This document shows positions 7,825 to 17,021 of a stretch of DNA of 64,000 bases, piece after piece (the stretch's first letter is position 1; each line of letters opens with the position of its first letter). The position numbers were made by a program, and so were the translations under genes. This DNA comes from Microbacterium testaceum StLB037 (GTDB taxonomy: Bacteria; Actinomycetota; Actinomycetes; Actinomycetales; Microbacteriaceae): assembly GCF_900104345.1 (NCBI RefSeq), contig NZ_FNJN01000001.1, forward strand, positions 434,001 through 498,000, read 5' to 3'. The notes under the pieces are model-generated. The model made no database searches, was not told where the DNA came from, and saw only the letters and a program-made list of their open reading frames with translations.

Positions 7825-9501
7825 ATGCCCGCTACCCCGTTCGACCCGCCCGCGCTCGCCGCGGGCACTCTCCGCGTCATCCCGCTCGGCGGTCTGGGCG
7901 AAGTCGGTCGCAACATGACCGTCTTCGAGTACGAGGGCAAGCTGCTCGTCGTCGACTGCGGCGTGCTGTTCCCCGAGGAGCACCAGCCGGGCGTCGACCT
8001 GATCCTGCCGGACTTCGAGCCCATCAAGCACCGCCTCGACGACATCGTCGGCGTCGTGCTCACGCACGGTCACGAAGACCACATCGGAGCGGTGCCCTAC
8101 CTGCTCAAGCTCAAGAGCGACATCCCCCTCATCGGCTCGGGCCTCACGCTCGCCCTCATCGAGGCGAAGCTCAAAGAGCACCGCATCCGCCCGTACACGC
8201 TGACGGTGAAGGAGGGCCAGCTCGAGAAGGTCGGTCCCTTCGACCTCGAGTTCGTGGCGGTCAACCACTCCATCCCCGACGCGCTCGCCGTCGCGATCCG
8301 CACGCCCGCGGGGCTGGTGCTCGCCACCGGCGACTTCAAGATGGACCAGCTGCCGCTGGACGGCCGCATCACCGATCTCCGCGCTTTCGCGCGCCTCGGC
8401 GAAGAGGGAGTCGACCTGTTCCTCGTCGACTCGACCAACGCTGACGTCCCCGGTTTCACCCCCACCGAGCGGGCCATCGGCCCCGTGCTCGATCAGGTGA
8501 TCGCCAAGGCCCCGCGGCGCGTGGTGGTCGCGAGCTTCTCGAGCCACGTGCACCGCGTGCAGCAGGTGCTCGACGCCGCTCACGCGAACGGCCGCCGCGT
8601 CGCGCTCCTCGGGCGCAGCATGGTGCGCAACATGGGCATCGCCGCCGACCTCGGCTATCTCAACGTGCCCGACGGCGTGCTGATCGACTACAAGAAGGCG
8701 CGCGACCTGCCCGACGACCAGATCGTCTACATGTCGACCGGTTCGCAGGGCGAGCCGATGGCGGTGCTCAGCCGCATGGCCAACCTCGACCACGCGATCG
8801 AACCGGGCGAGGGCGACACGATCATCCTGGCATCCAGCCAGATCCCCGGGAACGAGAACGCGATCTACCGCGTGATCGACGGACTCACCAAGCTCGGCGC
8901 CACCGTCGTCCACAAGGGCAACGCGAAGGTGCACGTCTCGGGTCACGCCGCCGCCGGCGAGCTGCTGTACTGCTACAACATCCTCAAGCCGAAGAACGTC
9001 CTCCCCGTGCACGGCGAGTACCGCCACCTCATGGCCAACGCCAAGCTCGCGCGCGAGACCGGCATCCCCGAAGAGAACACGATCCTCGGCGAGAACGGCA
9101 CGGTCGTCGACCTGCGCGACGGCGTCGCGAAGGTCGTCGGTCAGGTCGACATCGGCTTCGTCTACGTCGACGGTTCGTCGGTGGGCGAGATCACGGATGC
9201 CGACCTCAAGGACCGCCGCATCCTCGGCGAAGAGGGCTTCATCTCGGTCATCGTCGTCGTCGATTCGGCGACCGGCAAGATCGTGTCGGGCCCCGACATC
9301 CACGCGCGCGGTGTCGCCGAGGACGACAAGGTGTTCGACAGCGTCAAGCCGAAGATCGCCGCGGCGCTGGCCGAGGCGGCGAAGTCGGGCGTCCGCGACA
9401 ACCACGCCCTGTCGCAGGTCGTGCGCCGCACGATCGGCCGCTGGGTCAACCAGTCGCTGCGTCGTCGGCCCATGATCGTGCCGATGGTCATCGAGGCCTG
9501 A
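7825..9501 (+). CDS. rnj: ribonuclease J
   Basis: A metallo-beta-lactamase/beta-CASP ribonuclease of 558 aa with endo- and 5'-3' exonuclease activity in mRNA and rRNA turnover. The metal-binding motif [10 protein letters not shown] is near residue 77. The beta-CASP part includes [38 protein letters not shown] and the C-terminal HVSGHA and PVHGEYRHL His motifs. ATG 7825 is chosen over in-frame upstream starts because GAGGAG lies 6 nt before it and the sequence from [16 protein letters not shown] matches the family N-terminus. A strong terminator follows. Confidence 0.95.
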   Translation: MPATPFDPPALAAGTLRVIPLGGLGEVGRNMTVFEYEGKLLVVDCGVLFPEEHQPGVDLILPDFEPIKHRLDDIVGVVLTHGHEDHIGAVPYLLKLKSDIPLIGSGLTLALIEAKLKEHRIRPYTLTVKEGQLEKVGPFDLEFVAVNHSIPDALAVAIRTPAGLVLATGDFKMDQLPLDGRITDLRAFARLGEEGVDLFLVDSTNADVPGFTPTERAIGPVLDQVIAKAPRRVVVASFSSHVHRVQQVLDAAHANGRRVALLGRSMVRNMGIAADLGYLNVPDGVLIDYKKARDLPDDQIVYMSTGSQGEPMAVLSRMANLDHAIEPGEGDTIILASSQIPGNENAIYRVIDGLTKLGATVVHKGNAKVHVSGHAAAGELLYCYNILKPKNVLPVHGEYRHLMANAKLARETGIPEENTILGENGTVVDLRDGVAKVVGQVDIGFVYVDGSSVGEITDADLKDRRILGEEGFISVIVVVDSATGKIVSGPDIHARGVAEDDKVFDSVKPKIAAALAEAAKSGVRDNHALSQVVRRTIGRWVNQSLRRRPMIVPMVIEA

Positions 9502-9506
9502 CCCTC

Positions 9507-9540
9507 ACGAAGCGCCGCGGGTTCGCCCGCGGCGCTTCGT
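9507..9540 (+). terminator. rnj terminator
   Basis: Perfect 15-bp stem, ACGAAGCGCCGCGGG with its complement, closed by a TTCG tetraloop. It starts 5 nt after the stop codon. Confidence 0.85.
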
Positions 9541-9560
9541 CGTTCCCGCCCCGCGCTCGC

Positions 9561-9566
9561 TATCAT
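9561..9566 (+). promoter_or_regulatory. -10 element of the GNAT gene (leaderless)
   Basis: TATCAT, exactly 6 nt before ATG 9573. Confidence 0.55.
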
Positions 9567-9572
9567 GCGGGC

Positions 9573-10064
9573 ATGCCCGGTCTCCCGATCCGCGCGGCGC
9601 TCCCCTCGGATGGCGCCTTCCTCGCCGACATGACGGTCGAGGCCGCCACGTGGCGAGCCGGCGTCTCACGCCCTCGGCACGAGATCGTCTGCAGTCCCGA
9701 GCACCGCCGTTACATCGCGGGGTGGATGCGTCCCGGCGACGCGGGCTTCGTCGCGGAGTCGCCGACCGGCGAGCCCGTGGGGGCGGCCTGGTGCCGGATG
9801 CTCCCACGCGACGAGCCCGGGTTCGGGTGGATCGGGACGGGGGTACCGGAGCTGATCATCGGCGTGCGTCCGCTCTGGCGCGCGCACGGCACCGGTCGAG
9901 CTCTGCTGCAGCGCCTCGTCGACCACGCGCGGGGCCAGGGGTACGCGCGGATCAGTCTGAGCGTCGAGCGCGACAACTACGCGGTGTCGCTCTACCGGTC
10001 GGAGGGTTTCGCCGTCGTCCGCAAGGGGATGGGCCGCGACGTCATGGTCAAGCGCCTGGCCTGA
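9573..10064 (+). CDS. GNAT-family N-acetyltransferase
   Basis: A 163-aa single-domain acetyl-CoA-dependent acetyltransferase. The acetyl-CoA loop is in the segment [22 protein letters not shown] (the R/Q-x-x-G-x-G/A box reads HGTGRA, residues ~107-112). The motif-B-like ending [20 protein letters not shown] is typical. The substrate is unknown. It stands alone between the rnj terminator and the ftsK promoter. Confidence 0.9.
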   Translation: MPGLPIRAALPSDGAFLADMTVEAATWRAGVSRPRHEIVCSPEHRRYIAGWMRPGDAGFVAESPTGEPVGAAWCRMLPRDEPGFGWIGTGVPELIIGVRPLWRAHGTGRALLQRLVDHARGQGYARISLSVERDNYAVSLYRSEGFAVVRKGMGRDVMVKRLA

Positions 10065-10085
10065 AGTCCGCGTCGGTACGCCCGA

Positions 10086-10108
10086 ATGTCGGAGGTGCGG
10101 CCTACCGT
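10086..10108 (+). promoter_or_regulatory. PafBC/RecA-NDp-type damage promoter of ftsK
   Basis: ATGTCGGAG (10086-10094), 8 nt, then TACCGT (10103-10108), which is 6 nt before the ftsK ATG. The layout equals TTGTCRGTG-N8-TANNNT, the known actinobacterial LexA-independent damage promoter, with 7 of 9 box bases matching. The identical nine-mer recurs before recA and the S9 peptidase. Confidence 0.65.
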
Positions 10109-10114
10109 GGAGGA

Positions 10115-12844
10115 ATGCCTCGTACCTCGTCACCGTCCGGCGGCCGCGCTCCCGCCAAGGGGTCGTCGCGCGCGAAGGCCGCGGCGCCCGCGTCGAAGCG
10201 CGCCGCCCCCGCGCCCAAGCGCTACGTCGACGAGCCCGACAAGCCCGCCGCGGCCGTCCGCGCGTGGATGGCCGTGGCCCACGGTGTGGGCGGTATGTTC
10301 CGCGCCTTCGGTCCCGAGAACCTCGAGCGCGACCAGCGCCGCGACGGCTTCCCGTTCTTCCTCGTGGTGCTCGCCGCTCTCGGCGCGGTGGTCGAGTGGT
10401 TCTTCATCGGAACGGATGCCGCTGCGCTGATCAGTGCATACAGCTTCGGCGGACTGGTGGGCCGGGTGGCCTTCGTCCTCCCGGTGCTTCTGCTGCTTCT
10501 CGCGGGGTGGCTTTTCCGGCATCCGGCCTCCGTGCACGACAACGGGCGTGTGGGCATCGGCTTCGCGCTGTTCATCGTGACGGTGGCGGGTTTCTGTCAC
10601 GTCGCGGGTGATCGTCCTGCGCCCAACGTCGGCGGTCTGCCGGCGCTCAGTCCCGCCGGCGGTCTCGCCGGCTGGATCATCGGCGAGCCCCTCGCCCTGG
10701 TCCTCACGAACATCGGGGCGTACATCGCCCTCTCCGTGCTCGCGGCGCTGAGCATCCTCATCCTCACCAAGACCCCGCCGAACCGCATCGGTCGCCGCCT
10801 CGGAGACCTCTACGCGTGGATGTTCGGGGCCGAGCGCGCGGAGCGCGACGACACGGCTGCGACGCAGGTGATGCCCGCCGACGACTCCGACGACGAACCG
10901 GCCGAGAAGTCGTTGCCGTGGTGGCGTCGAAACAAGACGGGTCGCGAAGAAGAGACCGACGGGTCGCTCGGATCGAACGACCTCACAGAACTGCTGTCGC
11001 CCGGAACGCCTCAGGGTGGCTTCGAGTCCGCCGTCGTCGCGCCCGAGCCCACGACGCGCCCGACCCCGCCGCCGCTGCCTCCCGCACCCGACGCCCTGAC
11101 CGAGGTGTTCGACGCCACGGCTCTCGCCGGTGCCGCGGCGGGCCGTGGCCTGCACGACGACTCGCCCCTCGAGGACGCCGTCGACGACGACCTTCCCGGG
11201 ATCTCGGGTCTCGGCGGTGACCACGCCGGGGCGCCTCCCGCGGCGAACTACCGTCTTCCCGCGGTGACCGCCCTCGCCGCCGGAACGCCGTCCAAGGCGC
11301 GTTCCGCCGCGAACGACGCCGTGGTCAAGGCCATCGAGAGCGTCATGGAGCAGTTCAAGGTCGACGCGCGCGTGACCGGGTTCTCGCGCGGTCCGACGGT
11401 CACGCAGTACGAGATCGAGGTGGGCCCGGGCGTCAAGGTCGAGCGCATCACCGCCCTGACCAACAACATCGCCTACGCCGTCGCCTCGAACGAGGTCCGC
11501 ATCCTCGCGCCCATCCCGGGCAAGAGCGCGATCGGTGTCGAGATCCCCAACGCCGACCGCGAGATCGTGACCCTCGGCGACATCCTCCGCTCGGACGCCG
11601 CGACCACCTCCACGCACCCGATGACCATCGGCGTCGGCAAAGACGTCGGCGGCGGATTCGTCGTGGCCAACCTCGCGAAGATGCCCCACCTTCTCGTGGC
11701 CGGTTCCACGGGTTCGGGTAAGTCGAGCTTCGTGAACTCGATGATCACGAGCCTGCTCATGCGAGCCAAGCCGTCCGACGTGCGCATGGTGCTCATCGAC
11801 CCCAAGCGCGTCGAGCTGACGTCGTACGCCGGGGTGCCGCACCTCATCACTCCCATCATCACAAACCCCAAGAAGGCCGCCGAGGCGCTGCAGTGGGTCG
11901 TGAAAGAGATGGACATGCGGTACGACGACCTCGCGTCGTTCGGTTTCCGCCACATCGACGACTTCAACAAGGCGGTCGTGGCAGGCGAGATCAAGCTGCC
12001 GGCGGGCAGTGAGCGGGTGCTCAAGCCGTACCCCTACCTCCTGGTGGTCGTCGACGAGCTCGCCGACCTCATGATGGTCGCCCCGCGCGACGTCGAGGAC
12101 TCGATCGTGCGCATCACGCAGCTCGCCCGCGCGAGCGGCATCCACCTGGTGCTGGCCACGCAGCGCCCCTCGGTCGACGTCGTAACGGGCCTCATCAAGG
12201 CCAACGTGCCTTCGCGCCTGGCCTTCGCCGTGACGAGCGTCACCGACTCGCGCGTCATCCTCGATCAGCCCGGCGCCGATCGACTGATCGGGCAGGGCGA
12301 CGGGCTCTTCCTGCCGATGGGGGCGTCGAAGGCCCTGCGTGTCCAGGGCGCGTGGGTGAGCGAGCAAGAGATCGAGAAGGTCGTCGCGCACGTCACCCAG
12401 CAGGCGCGTCCCGAATATCGATCCGACGTGCAGGCCGCCGCCGAGAAGAAAGAGATCGACGCCGACATCGGTGACGACCTCGAGTTGCTCCTCGCCGCCG
12501 CCGAGCTCGTCGTGTCGACCCAGTTCGGTTCGACGTCGATGCTGCAGCGCAAGCTTCGCGTCGGTTTCGCCAAGGCCGGTCGACTCATGGACCTTCTGGA
12601 GTCCCGAGAGATCGTCGGACCGTCCGAGGGATCGAAGGCGCGCGACGTCATGGTGACCAACGAGCAGCTCCCCGCAGTCCTCGCTCGACTCCGTGGCGAC
12701 GATGCACCGCCGGCCCCTACGCCCGACGCCGACGACCGCTACGGCGCCGACCCGATCGAGGCGCAGTTCGAGGGGCTCCCGGTCGTGAGCGCCGACGACG
12801 ACGAGGGCTCCGAAGACGCCTGGCAGCTGACGGGTCGCGACTGA
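10115..12844 (+). CDS. ftsK: DNA translocase FtsK/SpoIIIE
   Basis: A septum-anchored hexameric motor that pumps chromosomal DNA during division. 909 aa from ATG 10115 (GGAGGA just upstream and a leaderless -10). The N-terminal 40 aa are Lys/Ala/Pro rich. Four membrane segments follow at roughly residues 85-225, then an acidic/proline linker. The motor has Walker [13 protein letters not shown], Walker [14 protein letters not shown] and [21 protein letters not shown] split across the core. The C-terminal winged-helix gamma domain ([20 protein letters not shown]) reads KOPS polarity signals. The stop overlaps the pgsA start. Confidence 0.95.
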   Translation: MPRTSSPSGGRAPAKGSSRAKAAAPASKRAAPAPKRYVDEPDKPAAAVRAWMAVAHGVGGMFRAFGPENLERDQRRDGFPFFLVVLAALGAVVEWFFIGTDAAALISAYSFGGLVGRVAFVLPVLLLLLAGWLFRHPASVHDNGRVGIGFALFIVTVAGFCHVAGDRPAPNVGGLPALSPAGGLAGWIIGEPLALVLTNIGAYIALSVLAALSILILTKTPPNRIGRRLGDLYAWMFGAERAERDDTAATQVMPADDSDDEPAEKSLPWWRRNKTGREEETDGSLGSNDLTELLSPGTPQGGFESAVVAPEPTTRPTPPPLPPAPDALTEVFDATALAGAAAGRGLHDDSPLEDAVDDDLPGISGLGGDHAGAPPAANYRLPAVTALAAGTPSKARSAANDAVVKAIESVMEQFKVDARVTGFSRGPTVTQYEIEVGPGVKVERITALTNNIAYAVASNEVRILAPIPGKSAIGVEIPNADREIVTLGDILRSDAATTSTHPMTIGVGKDVGGGFVVANLAKMPHLLVAGSTGSGKSSFVNSMITSLLMRAKPSDVRMVLIDPKRVELTSYAGVPHLITPIITNPKKAAEALQWVVKEMDMRYDDLASFGFRHIDDFNKAVVAGEIKLPAGSERVLKPYPYLLVVVDELADLMMVAPRDVEDSIVRITQLARASGIHLVLATQRPSVDVVTGLIKANVPSRLAFAVTSVTDSRVILDQPGADRLIGQGDGLFLPMGASKALRVQGAWVSEQEIEKVVAHVTQQARPEYRSDVQAAAEKKEIDADIGDDLELLLAAAELVVSTQFGSTSMLQRKLRVGFAKAGRLMDLLESREIVGPSEGSKARDVMVTNEQLPAVLARLRGDDAPPAPTPDADDRYGADPIEAQFEGLPVVSADDDEGSEDAWQLTGRD

Positions 12845-13431
12845 TGGCCGTTCACCCGCAGCTGCCCAACGCGATCACCATCGCGCGCATCGTCTGCGCG
12901 CCCATCTTCCTCTGGCTTCTCCTCGCGGATGCGGGTGCGGACGGCGGCCTGCGCTGGGCTGCCGCTGTCCTCTTCATCGTGGCGATCGCCACCGACGGCG
13001 TCGACGGGTACATCGCCCGCAAGTACGAGATCGTCAGCGATCTGGGAAAGCTGCTGGATCCCATCGCCGACAAGGCCCTGACCGGACTCGCGTTCGTCGG
13101 CCTGTCGATCCTCGGTGAGCTTCCGTGGTGGATCACGATCGTCGTCCTCGTGCGCGAGATCGGGATCACCGTCTACCGCTTCCTCGTCGTCAGCGATCAC
13201 GTGCTGGCCGCCGCCTGGATGGGCAAGCTCAAGACCGTGTTCCAGGCCATCGCCCTGTCGATCGCCCTGATCCCCTTCGCGGCCCTGTCCGACGCCGCGG
13301 TCTGGCAGTCCACCGTCTGGTGGGCGGGCGTGATCACGATGACGATCGCCGTCGTCCTCACGATCGCCTCCGGGATCGACTACATCGTGACCGAGGTGCG
13401 CGCGGCGCAGAAGACGCGGGGATCCCGATGA
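12844..13431 (+). CDS. pgsA: CDP-diacylglycerol--glycerol-3-phosphate phosphatidyltransferase
   Basis: A membrane enzyme of phosphatidylglycerol synthesis, 195 aa. The CDP-alcohol phosphotransferase signature D-x2-DG-x2-AR-x8-G-x3-D-x3-D is complete in the stretch DGVDGYIARKYEIVSDLG followed by KLLDPIADK, near residues 46-72. Several hydrophobic helices flank it (e.g. IVCAPIFLWLLL, VITMTIAVVLTIASG). It overlaps ftsK by 1 nt and cinA by 4 nt. The ftsK-pgsA-cinA-clgR-recA order is conserved in actinobacteria, which makes it the PgsA paralogue of this locus. Confidence 0.92.
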   Translation: MAVHPQLPNAITIARIVCAPIFLWLLLADAGADGGLRWAAAVLFIVAIATDGVDGYIARKYEIVSDLGKLLDPIADKALTGLAFVGLSILGELPWWITIVVLVREIGITVYRFLVVSDHVLAAAWMGKLKTVFQAIALSIALIPFAALSDAAVWQSTVWWAGVITMTIAVVLTIASGIDYIVTEVRAAQKTRGSR

Positions 13432-13955
13432 TCGACGGCATCCCCGACGATCTCGACGAGACGCTCGTCCGGACACCGCGAGAGAGCGCCGCTCTCCTGC
13501 TGGAGCGTCTGGGGGAGCTGGGGTGGACGATCGGCGTTGCCGAATCCCTGACCGGCGGGCTGGTGGTGTCGTCTCTCGTCGACGTTCCCGGGGCCTCTCG
13601 AGCCGTCCGTGGGGGAGTGGTGGCGTACGCGACCGATCTCAAGCACGGACTGCTCGGCGTCGATCAGACGCTGCTCGATGCGCACGGAGCCGTGCACCCC
13701 CGCGTCGCGCGACAGATGGCGCGTGGAGTGCGTGACGTCCTCGGCCGCGACGGGGTCCCGGCCGATGTGGGGATCGCCACCACGGGAGTCGCGGGACCCG
13801 ACGAACAGGACGGGCAGCCCGTCGGCACCGTGCACATCGCCGTGTCCACTCCGCTCGGAACGCGCGTGGACTCTCTCGTCATCGCCGGTGACCGCGAACG
13901 CATCCGCCGTGAGACCGCGCACCTCGCCATCCGACGCGCGCTGGCGGCGCTCTGA
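13428..13955 (+). CDS. CinA C-terminal-domain protein (NMN amidohydrolase-like)
   Basis: A 175-aa stand-alone CinA C-terminal domain (PncC type). These proteins hydrolyse nicotinamide mononucleotide to recycle NAD. The motifs are GWTIGVAESLTGGLVVSSLVD, VVAYATDLKHGLLGVD and the GIATTGVAGPDEQDGQPVGTV glycine-rich block. The N-terminal molybdopterin-binding half found in full CinA is absent, as usual in actinobacteria. ATG overlaps the pgsA stop (ATGA). Confidence 0.9.
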   Translation: MIDGIPDDLDETLVRTPRESAALLLERLGELGWTIGVAESLTGGLVVSSLVDVPGASRAVRGGVVAYATDLKHGLLGVDQTLLDAHGAVHPRVARQMARGVRDVLGRDGVPADVGIATTGVAGPDEQDGQPVGTVHIAVSTPLGTRVDSLVIAGDRERIRRETAHLAIRRALAAL

Positions 13956-13979
13956 TGGCACCTTCAGAGGCCGTTGTGA

Positions 13980-14012
13980 AAACCGGGAACAAATGATCGC
14001 ACATTCCGGTTT
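13980..14012. promoter_or_regulatory. inverted repeat upstream of clgR
   Basis: AAACCGG (13980-13986) and CCGGTTT (14006-14012) form 7-bp arms around 19 nt, about 40 nt upstream of the clgR -10. It may be an operator. It does not resemble the published ClgR box. Confidence 0.35.
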
Positions 14013-14050
14013 CGAGTATCGATTCCCATCCGGTGCACAGCGCGCGGCAT

Positions 14051-14056
14051 TAGGGT
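14051..14056 (+). promoter_or_regulatory. -10 element of clgR
   Basis: TAGGGT, giving a leader of about 64 nt with the GGAGG ribosome-binding site near 14113-14117. Confidence 0.45.
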
Positions 14057-14126
14057 GACCATAGAAGGTGTTTCACAGTCGTCCACAGAGGGCGGCGACG
14101 GAATCAGCAGTGAGGAGGGCCCCAAA

Positions 14127-14435
14127 ATGATCCTGGTTCGTCAAGAGATCGGCGAAGTCCTGCGTGACCTCCGCCAGCAGAAGGGGCGAACCCTCCGCCA
14201 GGTCGCCAGCCGCGCGAGCGTTGCTCTCGGCTACCTCAGTGAGGTCGAACGTGGGCAGAAAGAAGCGTCGAGCGAAATCCTCGCCTCTGTCGCCGAAGCC
14301 CTCGACGTCCCCATCTCGACGATCATGCGCGAGGTCGGCGACCGACTCTCGGTCCTCGAGGGCCTGCAGACCTTCCCCGACGTCGTGCCCGACGAGCTCG
14401 TCGCGTCTGTCGAGCCCGAGCTCTCCCTCCGCTGA
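14127..14435 (+). CDS. clgR: XRE-family regulator ClgR-like
   Basis: A 102-aa Cro/C1-type helix-turn-helix regulator. The HTH runs from RDLRQQKGRTLRQVASRASV through GYLSEVERGQKEASSEIL to VAEALDVPIS, nearly identical in layout to ClgR, which activates clp protease and stress genes in actinobacteria. Its position between cinA and recA is also the ClgR position. The start is ATG 14127, with GAGGAGG about 9 nt upstream; a longer frame from 14055 would begin inside the promoter. The C-terminus is short and acidic, without the AA degron I would look for in the mycobacterial protein. Confidence 0.85.
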   Translation: MILVRQEIGEVLRDLRQQKGRTLRQVASRASVALGYLSEVERGQKEASSEILASVAEALDVPISTIMREVGDRLSVLEGLQTFPDVVPDELVASVEPELSLR

Positions 14436-14447
14436 TCGCCGCGGTTC

Positions 14448-14672
14448 ATGCGGCGTAGCGAGTTCGATCGTGCCGTCGATGACGAGTTCGGGCCGCGCGG
14501 CGGTTCCCTTCTGACGGACCTCGTGCTGTCTGCCGTGGGCGGACGCACCAGTATCGACGCCCTTGCTGAGGGTGTGGACCCGCGCGACGTGTGGCTGGCG
14601 CTGTGCGAAGAAACCGACGTCCCGGCGAACCGTCGTTACGGTGTCGGCCGCCTGGAGCCGCGCCGGTCGTGA
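14448..14672 (+). CDS. DUF3046 protein
   Basis: A 74-aa protein that regularly precedes recA in actinobacteria. The pattern SEFDRAVDDEFGP, then VLSAVGGRTSIDALAEGVDPRDVW and LCEETDVP, is the DUF3046 pattern (aromatic/acidic N-terminus, GGRT, G-V-D-P-x-x-V-W). The function is unknown. It lies 12 nt after clgR and is probably co-transcribed with it. Confidence 0.85.
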   Translation: MRRSEFDRAVDDEFGPRGGSLLTDLVLSAVGGRTSIDALAEGVDPRDVWLALCEETDVPANRRYGVGRLEPRRS

Positions 14673-14737
14673 CCTCCGCGCGCTCGGCTGTCGGCGCGGA
14701 GTGTTTCGGTCGTCGCCTCATTCTGATCGGCGTGTCA

Positions 14738-14753
14738 TCGAACCTACGTTCGA
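14738..14753. promoter_or_regulatory. LexA (SOS) box upstream of recA
   Basis: TCGAACCTACGTTCGA is a perfect match to the actinobacterial SOS box TCGAAC-N4-GTTCGA. It sits just upstream of TAGGCT, so bound LexA would block that promoter. Confidence 0.9.
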
Positions 14754-14761
14754 TTCGGGCG

Positions 14762-14767
14762 TAGGCT
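14762..14767 (+). promoter_or_regulatory. -10 element of the LexA-controlled recA promoter
   Basis: TAGGCT lies 8 nt after the SOS box. The resulting leader would be about 180 nt. Confidence 0.55.
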
Positions 14768-14824
14768 CCTTCACATCAGGGCTTGTTGCTCGTTCATCCC
14801 CATTCGGGGGCTCCTCCGGCGTCA

Positions 14825-14847
14825 ATGTCGGAGGCCCTCCCTAACGT
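14825..14847 (+). promoter_or_regulatory. PafBC/RecA-NDp-type damage promoter of recA
   Basis: ATGTCGGAG (14825-14833), 8 nt, TAACGT (14842-14847). It is identical in box and spacing to the ftsK element and lies 105 nt before the recA ATG, downstream of the LexA promoter. recA is the gene for which the RecA-NDp (LexA-independent) promoter was first defined in mycobacteria. Confidence 0.8.
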
Positions 14848-14952
14848 GGAAGACGTCGAACGACACTCTGAACGCCTTGTCGGGCACGACCACCGTCGGT
14901 GGGAGGCGCGACAGCCTATAGGCGACCGGAACGCGAGAAGAAAGAAGACGTC

Positions 14953-16005
14953 ATGCCCTCACCCGCAGAGCGCGAAAAGGCCCTCGAGTCCGCGCTGGCT
15001 CAGATCGATCGGCAGTTCGGAAAGGGCTCGGTCATGCGACTGGGCAGCGACGACCGTGCGCCCATCGAGACCATCCCCACCGGCTCCGTCGCGCTCGACG
15101 TGGCCCTCGGCATCGGCGGTCTGCCTCGCGGCCGCATCATCGAGATCTACGGCCCGGAGTCGTCCGGAAAGACGACCCTCACGCTTCACGCCATCGCCAA
15201 CGCACAGCGCGCCGGTGGCATCGCGGCGTTCATCGACGCTGAGCACGCTCTCGACCCCGAGTACGCGAAGAAGCTCGGCGTCGACATCGACGCGCTCCTC
15301 GTGTCCCAGCCCGACACGGGCGAGCAGGCCCTCGAGATCGCCGACATGCTGATCCGCTCCGGCGCGATCGACCTCGTCGTCATCGACTCGGTCGCCGCCC
15401 TCGTCCCCGAGGCCGAGATCAAGGGCGAGATGGGCGATTCGCACGTCGGCCTCCAGGCCCGCCTCATGTCGCAGGCTCTGCGAAAGCTGACCGGTGGGTT
15501 GAACACCACGAAGACCACCGCGATCTTCATCAACCAGTTGCGCGAGAAGATCGGTGTCTTCTTCGGTTCCCCCGAGACCACGGCCGGCGGAAAGGCGCTC
15601 AAGTTCTACGCGTCGGTGCGCCTCGACATCCGTCGCATCGAGACGCTGAAGGACGGCACCGAGGCCGTGGGTAACCGCACGCGTGTCAAGGTCGTCAAGA
15701 ACAAGATGGCCCCGCCCTTCAAGCAGGCAGAATTCGACATCCTCTACGGCGTCGGCATCTCGCGCGAGGGGAGCCTCATCGACTTCGGTGTCGAGCACGC
15801 CATCGTCAAGAAGTCGGGCGCCTGGTACACCTACGAGGGCGAACAGCTCGGACAGGGCAAAGAGAACGCCCGTAACTTCCTGATCAAGAACCCCGACATC
15901 GCCGAAGAGATCGAGACCAAGATCAAGACCAAGATGGGCATCGGCGGTGCGCCCGCGGTCGCTCCGGCGGCGGACGACGAGTTGGCCGCGCGTCGCCCGG
16001 CCTGA
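14953..16005 (+). CDS. recA: recombinase RecA
   Basis: A DNA strand-exchange ATPase and co-protease for LexA self-cleavage, 350 aa. Walker A is [10 protein letters not shown] near residues 66-75. Further motifs are [15 protein letters not shown], the Walker B strand [11 protein letters not shown], and the DNA-binding loop motifs [15 protein letters not shown] and [18 protein letters not shown]. The ending is acidic/alanine rich with no intein. The start is ATG 14953 with an AGAAAGAAG-type ribosome-binding site. recX starts in the stop codon (TGATG). Confidence 0.98.
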   Translation: MPSPAEREKALESALAQIDRQFGKGSVMRLGSDDRAPIETIPTGSVALDVALGIGGLPRGRIIEIYGPESSGKTTLTLHAIANAQRAGGIAAFIDAEHALDPEYAKKLGVDIDALLVSQPDTGEQALEIADMLIRSGAIDLVVIDSVAALVPEAEIKGEMGDSHVGLQARLMSQALRKLTGGLNTTKTTAIFINQLREKIGVFFGSPETTAGGKALKFYASVRLDIRRIETLKDGTEAVGNRTRVKVVKNKMAPPFKQAEFDILYGVGISREGSLIDFGVEHAIVKKSGAWYTYEGEQLGQGKENARNFLIKNPDIAEEIETKIKTKMGIGGAPAVAPAADDELAARRPA

Positions 16006-16904
16006 TGATCGACGAGACCTGGGACTCTGATCGTCGTCCCTCTGCGGACGCGGGCGACGATCAGGACCGCGGCCACATGGCCGATGATGTCGAACGCTCA
16101 GACGAGCCGAAGAACCCGGGCTCTCCCGATGGGGCGTCCACTCGTTCCGGCACGCTCCGCGTTCTCGGAGAGGCCGATCTCGCTCCGGTCATCCCCCTCT
16201 TCAGATCCGCGCCCCGTGCGGATCGCGAACACCCTTCCCGTCGCGGTGCCGTCCACGATGCGGCAGCAACGGGTTCGATCAGCGACGACATCGACGAGCG
16301 ACCGTCGTCGGTGAGTCGTCCACGGCTCTCCGTCGTGGGCGACCCCGACGAGGGCGTCGAGTCGTCCCCCGACCGAGCGGAAGCCCGCGAACGGGCCGAA
16401 GCGGTGCTCTTGCGAAAGTTGCGTTCGCGATCCCTGTCGCTCGCGGAGGCCCGCACCGTGATTCGGGGGGTCGACGACGCCGACGATGCGATCGCTGACG
16501 AGCTCATCGATCATTTCGTCGATCTCGGGTATCTCGATGATGCGGCATTCGCCGAGCAACTCGCCATGTCCGCGGTCGAGCGCAAGGGCGAGGGGCGGCG
16601 GGCCGTCGCAGAGACGCTGCGTAAGCGAGGGATTCCCCGCGACATCGCCGAAGCGGCTCTCGCCGAGCTGCCCGACGATGACGCGGAACGAGCACTCGAT
16701 TTCGCCCGTTCGAAGGTTCGCGGCGTCGACGGCGCAGAGTACGACGCCGCTCTGCGCAGACTCGCCGGCCAGCTGGCGCGTCGCGGGTACCCGTCGTCGG
16801 TGGCTCTCACGGCTGCGCGAACGGCGCTGGAAGAAGCGGGGATCGGGCGGAGTCGCTCGTTTCCTCGTCCCTCCTCGGGTGTGAGGTTCACGCCGGATCG
16901 ATGA
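16005..16904 (+). CDS. recX: regulatory protein RecX with long N-terminal extension
   Basis: Modulator (usually inhibitor) of RecA filaments. The RecX three-helix repeats begin near residue 125 (RERAEAVLLRKLRSRSLS...) and continue through GYLDDAAFAEQLAMSAVERKGEGR and KRGIPRDIAEAAL. The protein is 299 aa, against roughly 150-200 for most RecX. The first ~120 residues are acidic, low-complexity and probably disordered. ATG 16005 overlaps the recA stop; ATG 16077 is another possible start, still inside the extension. Confidence 0.88.
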   Translation: MIDETWDSDRRPSADAGDDQDRGHMADDVERSDEPKNPGSPDGASTRSGTLRVLGEADLAPVIPLFRSAPRADREHPSRRGAVHDAAATGSISDDIDERPSSVSRPRLSVVGDPDEGVESSPDRAEARERAEAVLLRKLRSRSLSLAEARTVIRGVDDADDAIADELIDHFVDLGYLDDAAFAEQLAMSAVERKGEGRRAVAETLRKRGIPRDIAEAALAELPDDDAERALDFARSKVRGVDGAEYDAALRRLAGQLARRGYPSSVALTAARTALEEAGIGRSRSFPRPSSGVRFTPDR

Positions 16905-17021
16905 ACATCGGCCCGCCGTGCCGTTGGCACGAGAGTGGTCGCGCGCCCCGTCCTTGACCGGCCACACCCCCGTTTCCGGTGGGGTTCAGTCCTCGCCCCG
17001 GTGCCGTTGTTCGCCGAGTGC

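Noticed and set aside
7627..9405. 592-codon frame antisense to rnj
   Set aside because: Shadow frame, Val/Asp/His repeats without fold signature; RNase J motifs are on the plus strand.
10130..12391. 753-codon frame antisense to ftsK
   Set aside because: GC-rich shadow frame, His/Asp/Gly/Arg-rich, no domain pattern and no ribosome-binding site; ftsK has complete motifs on the other strand.
14797..14818. TCCCCATTCGGGGG near recA as a third copy of the TGTCCCCC palindrome
   Set aside because: The arms do not extend to TGT/ACA and symmetry is poor; probably a small hairpin only.
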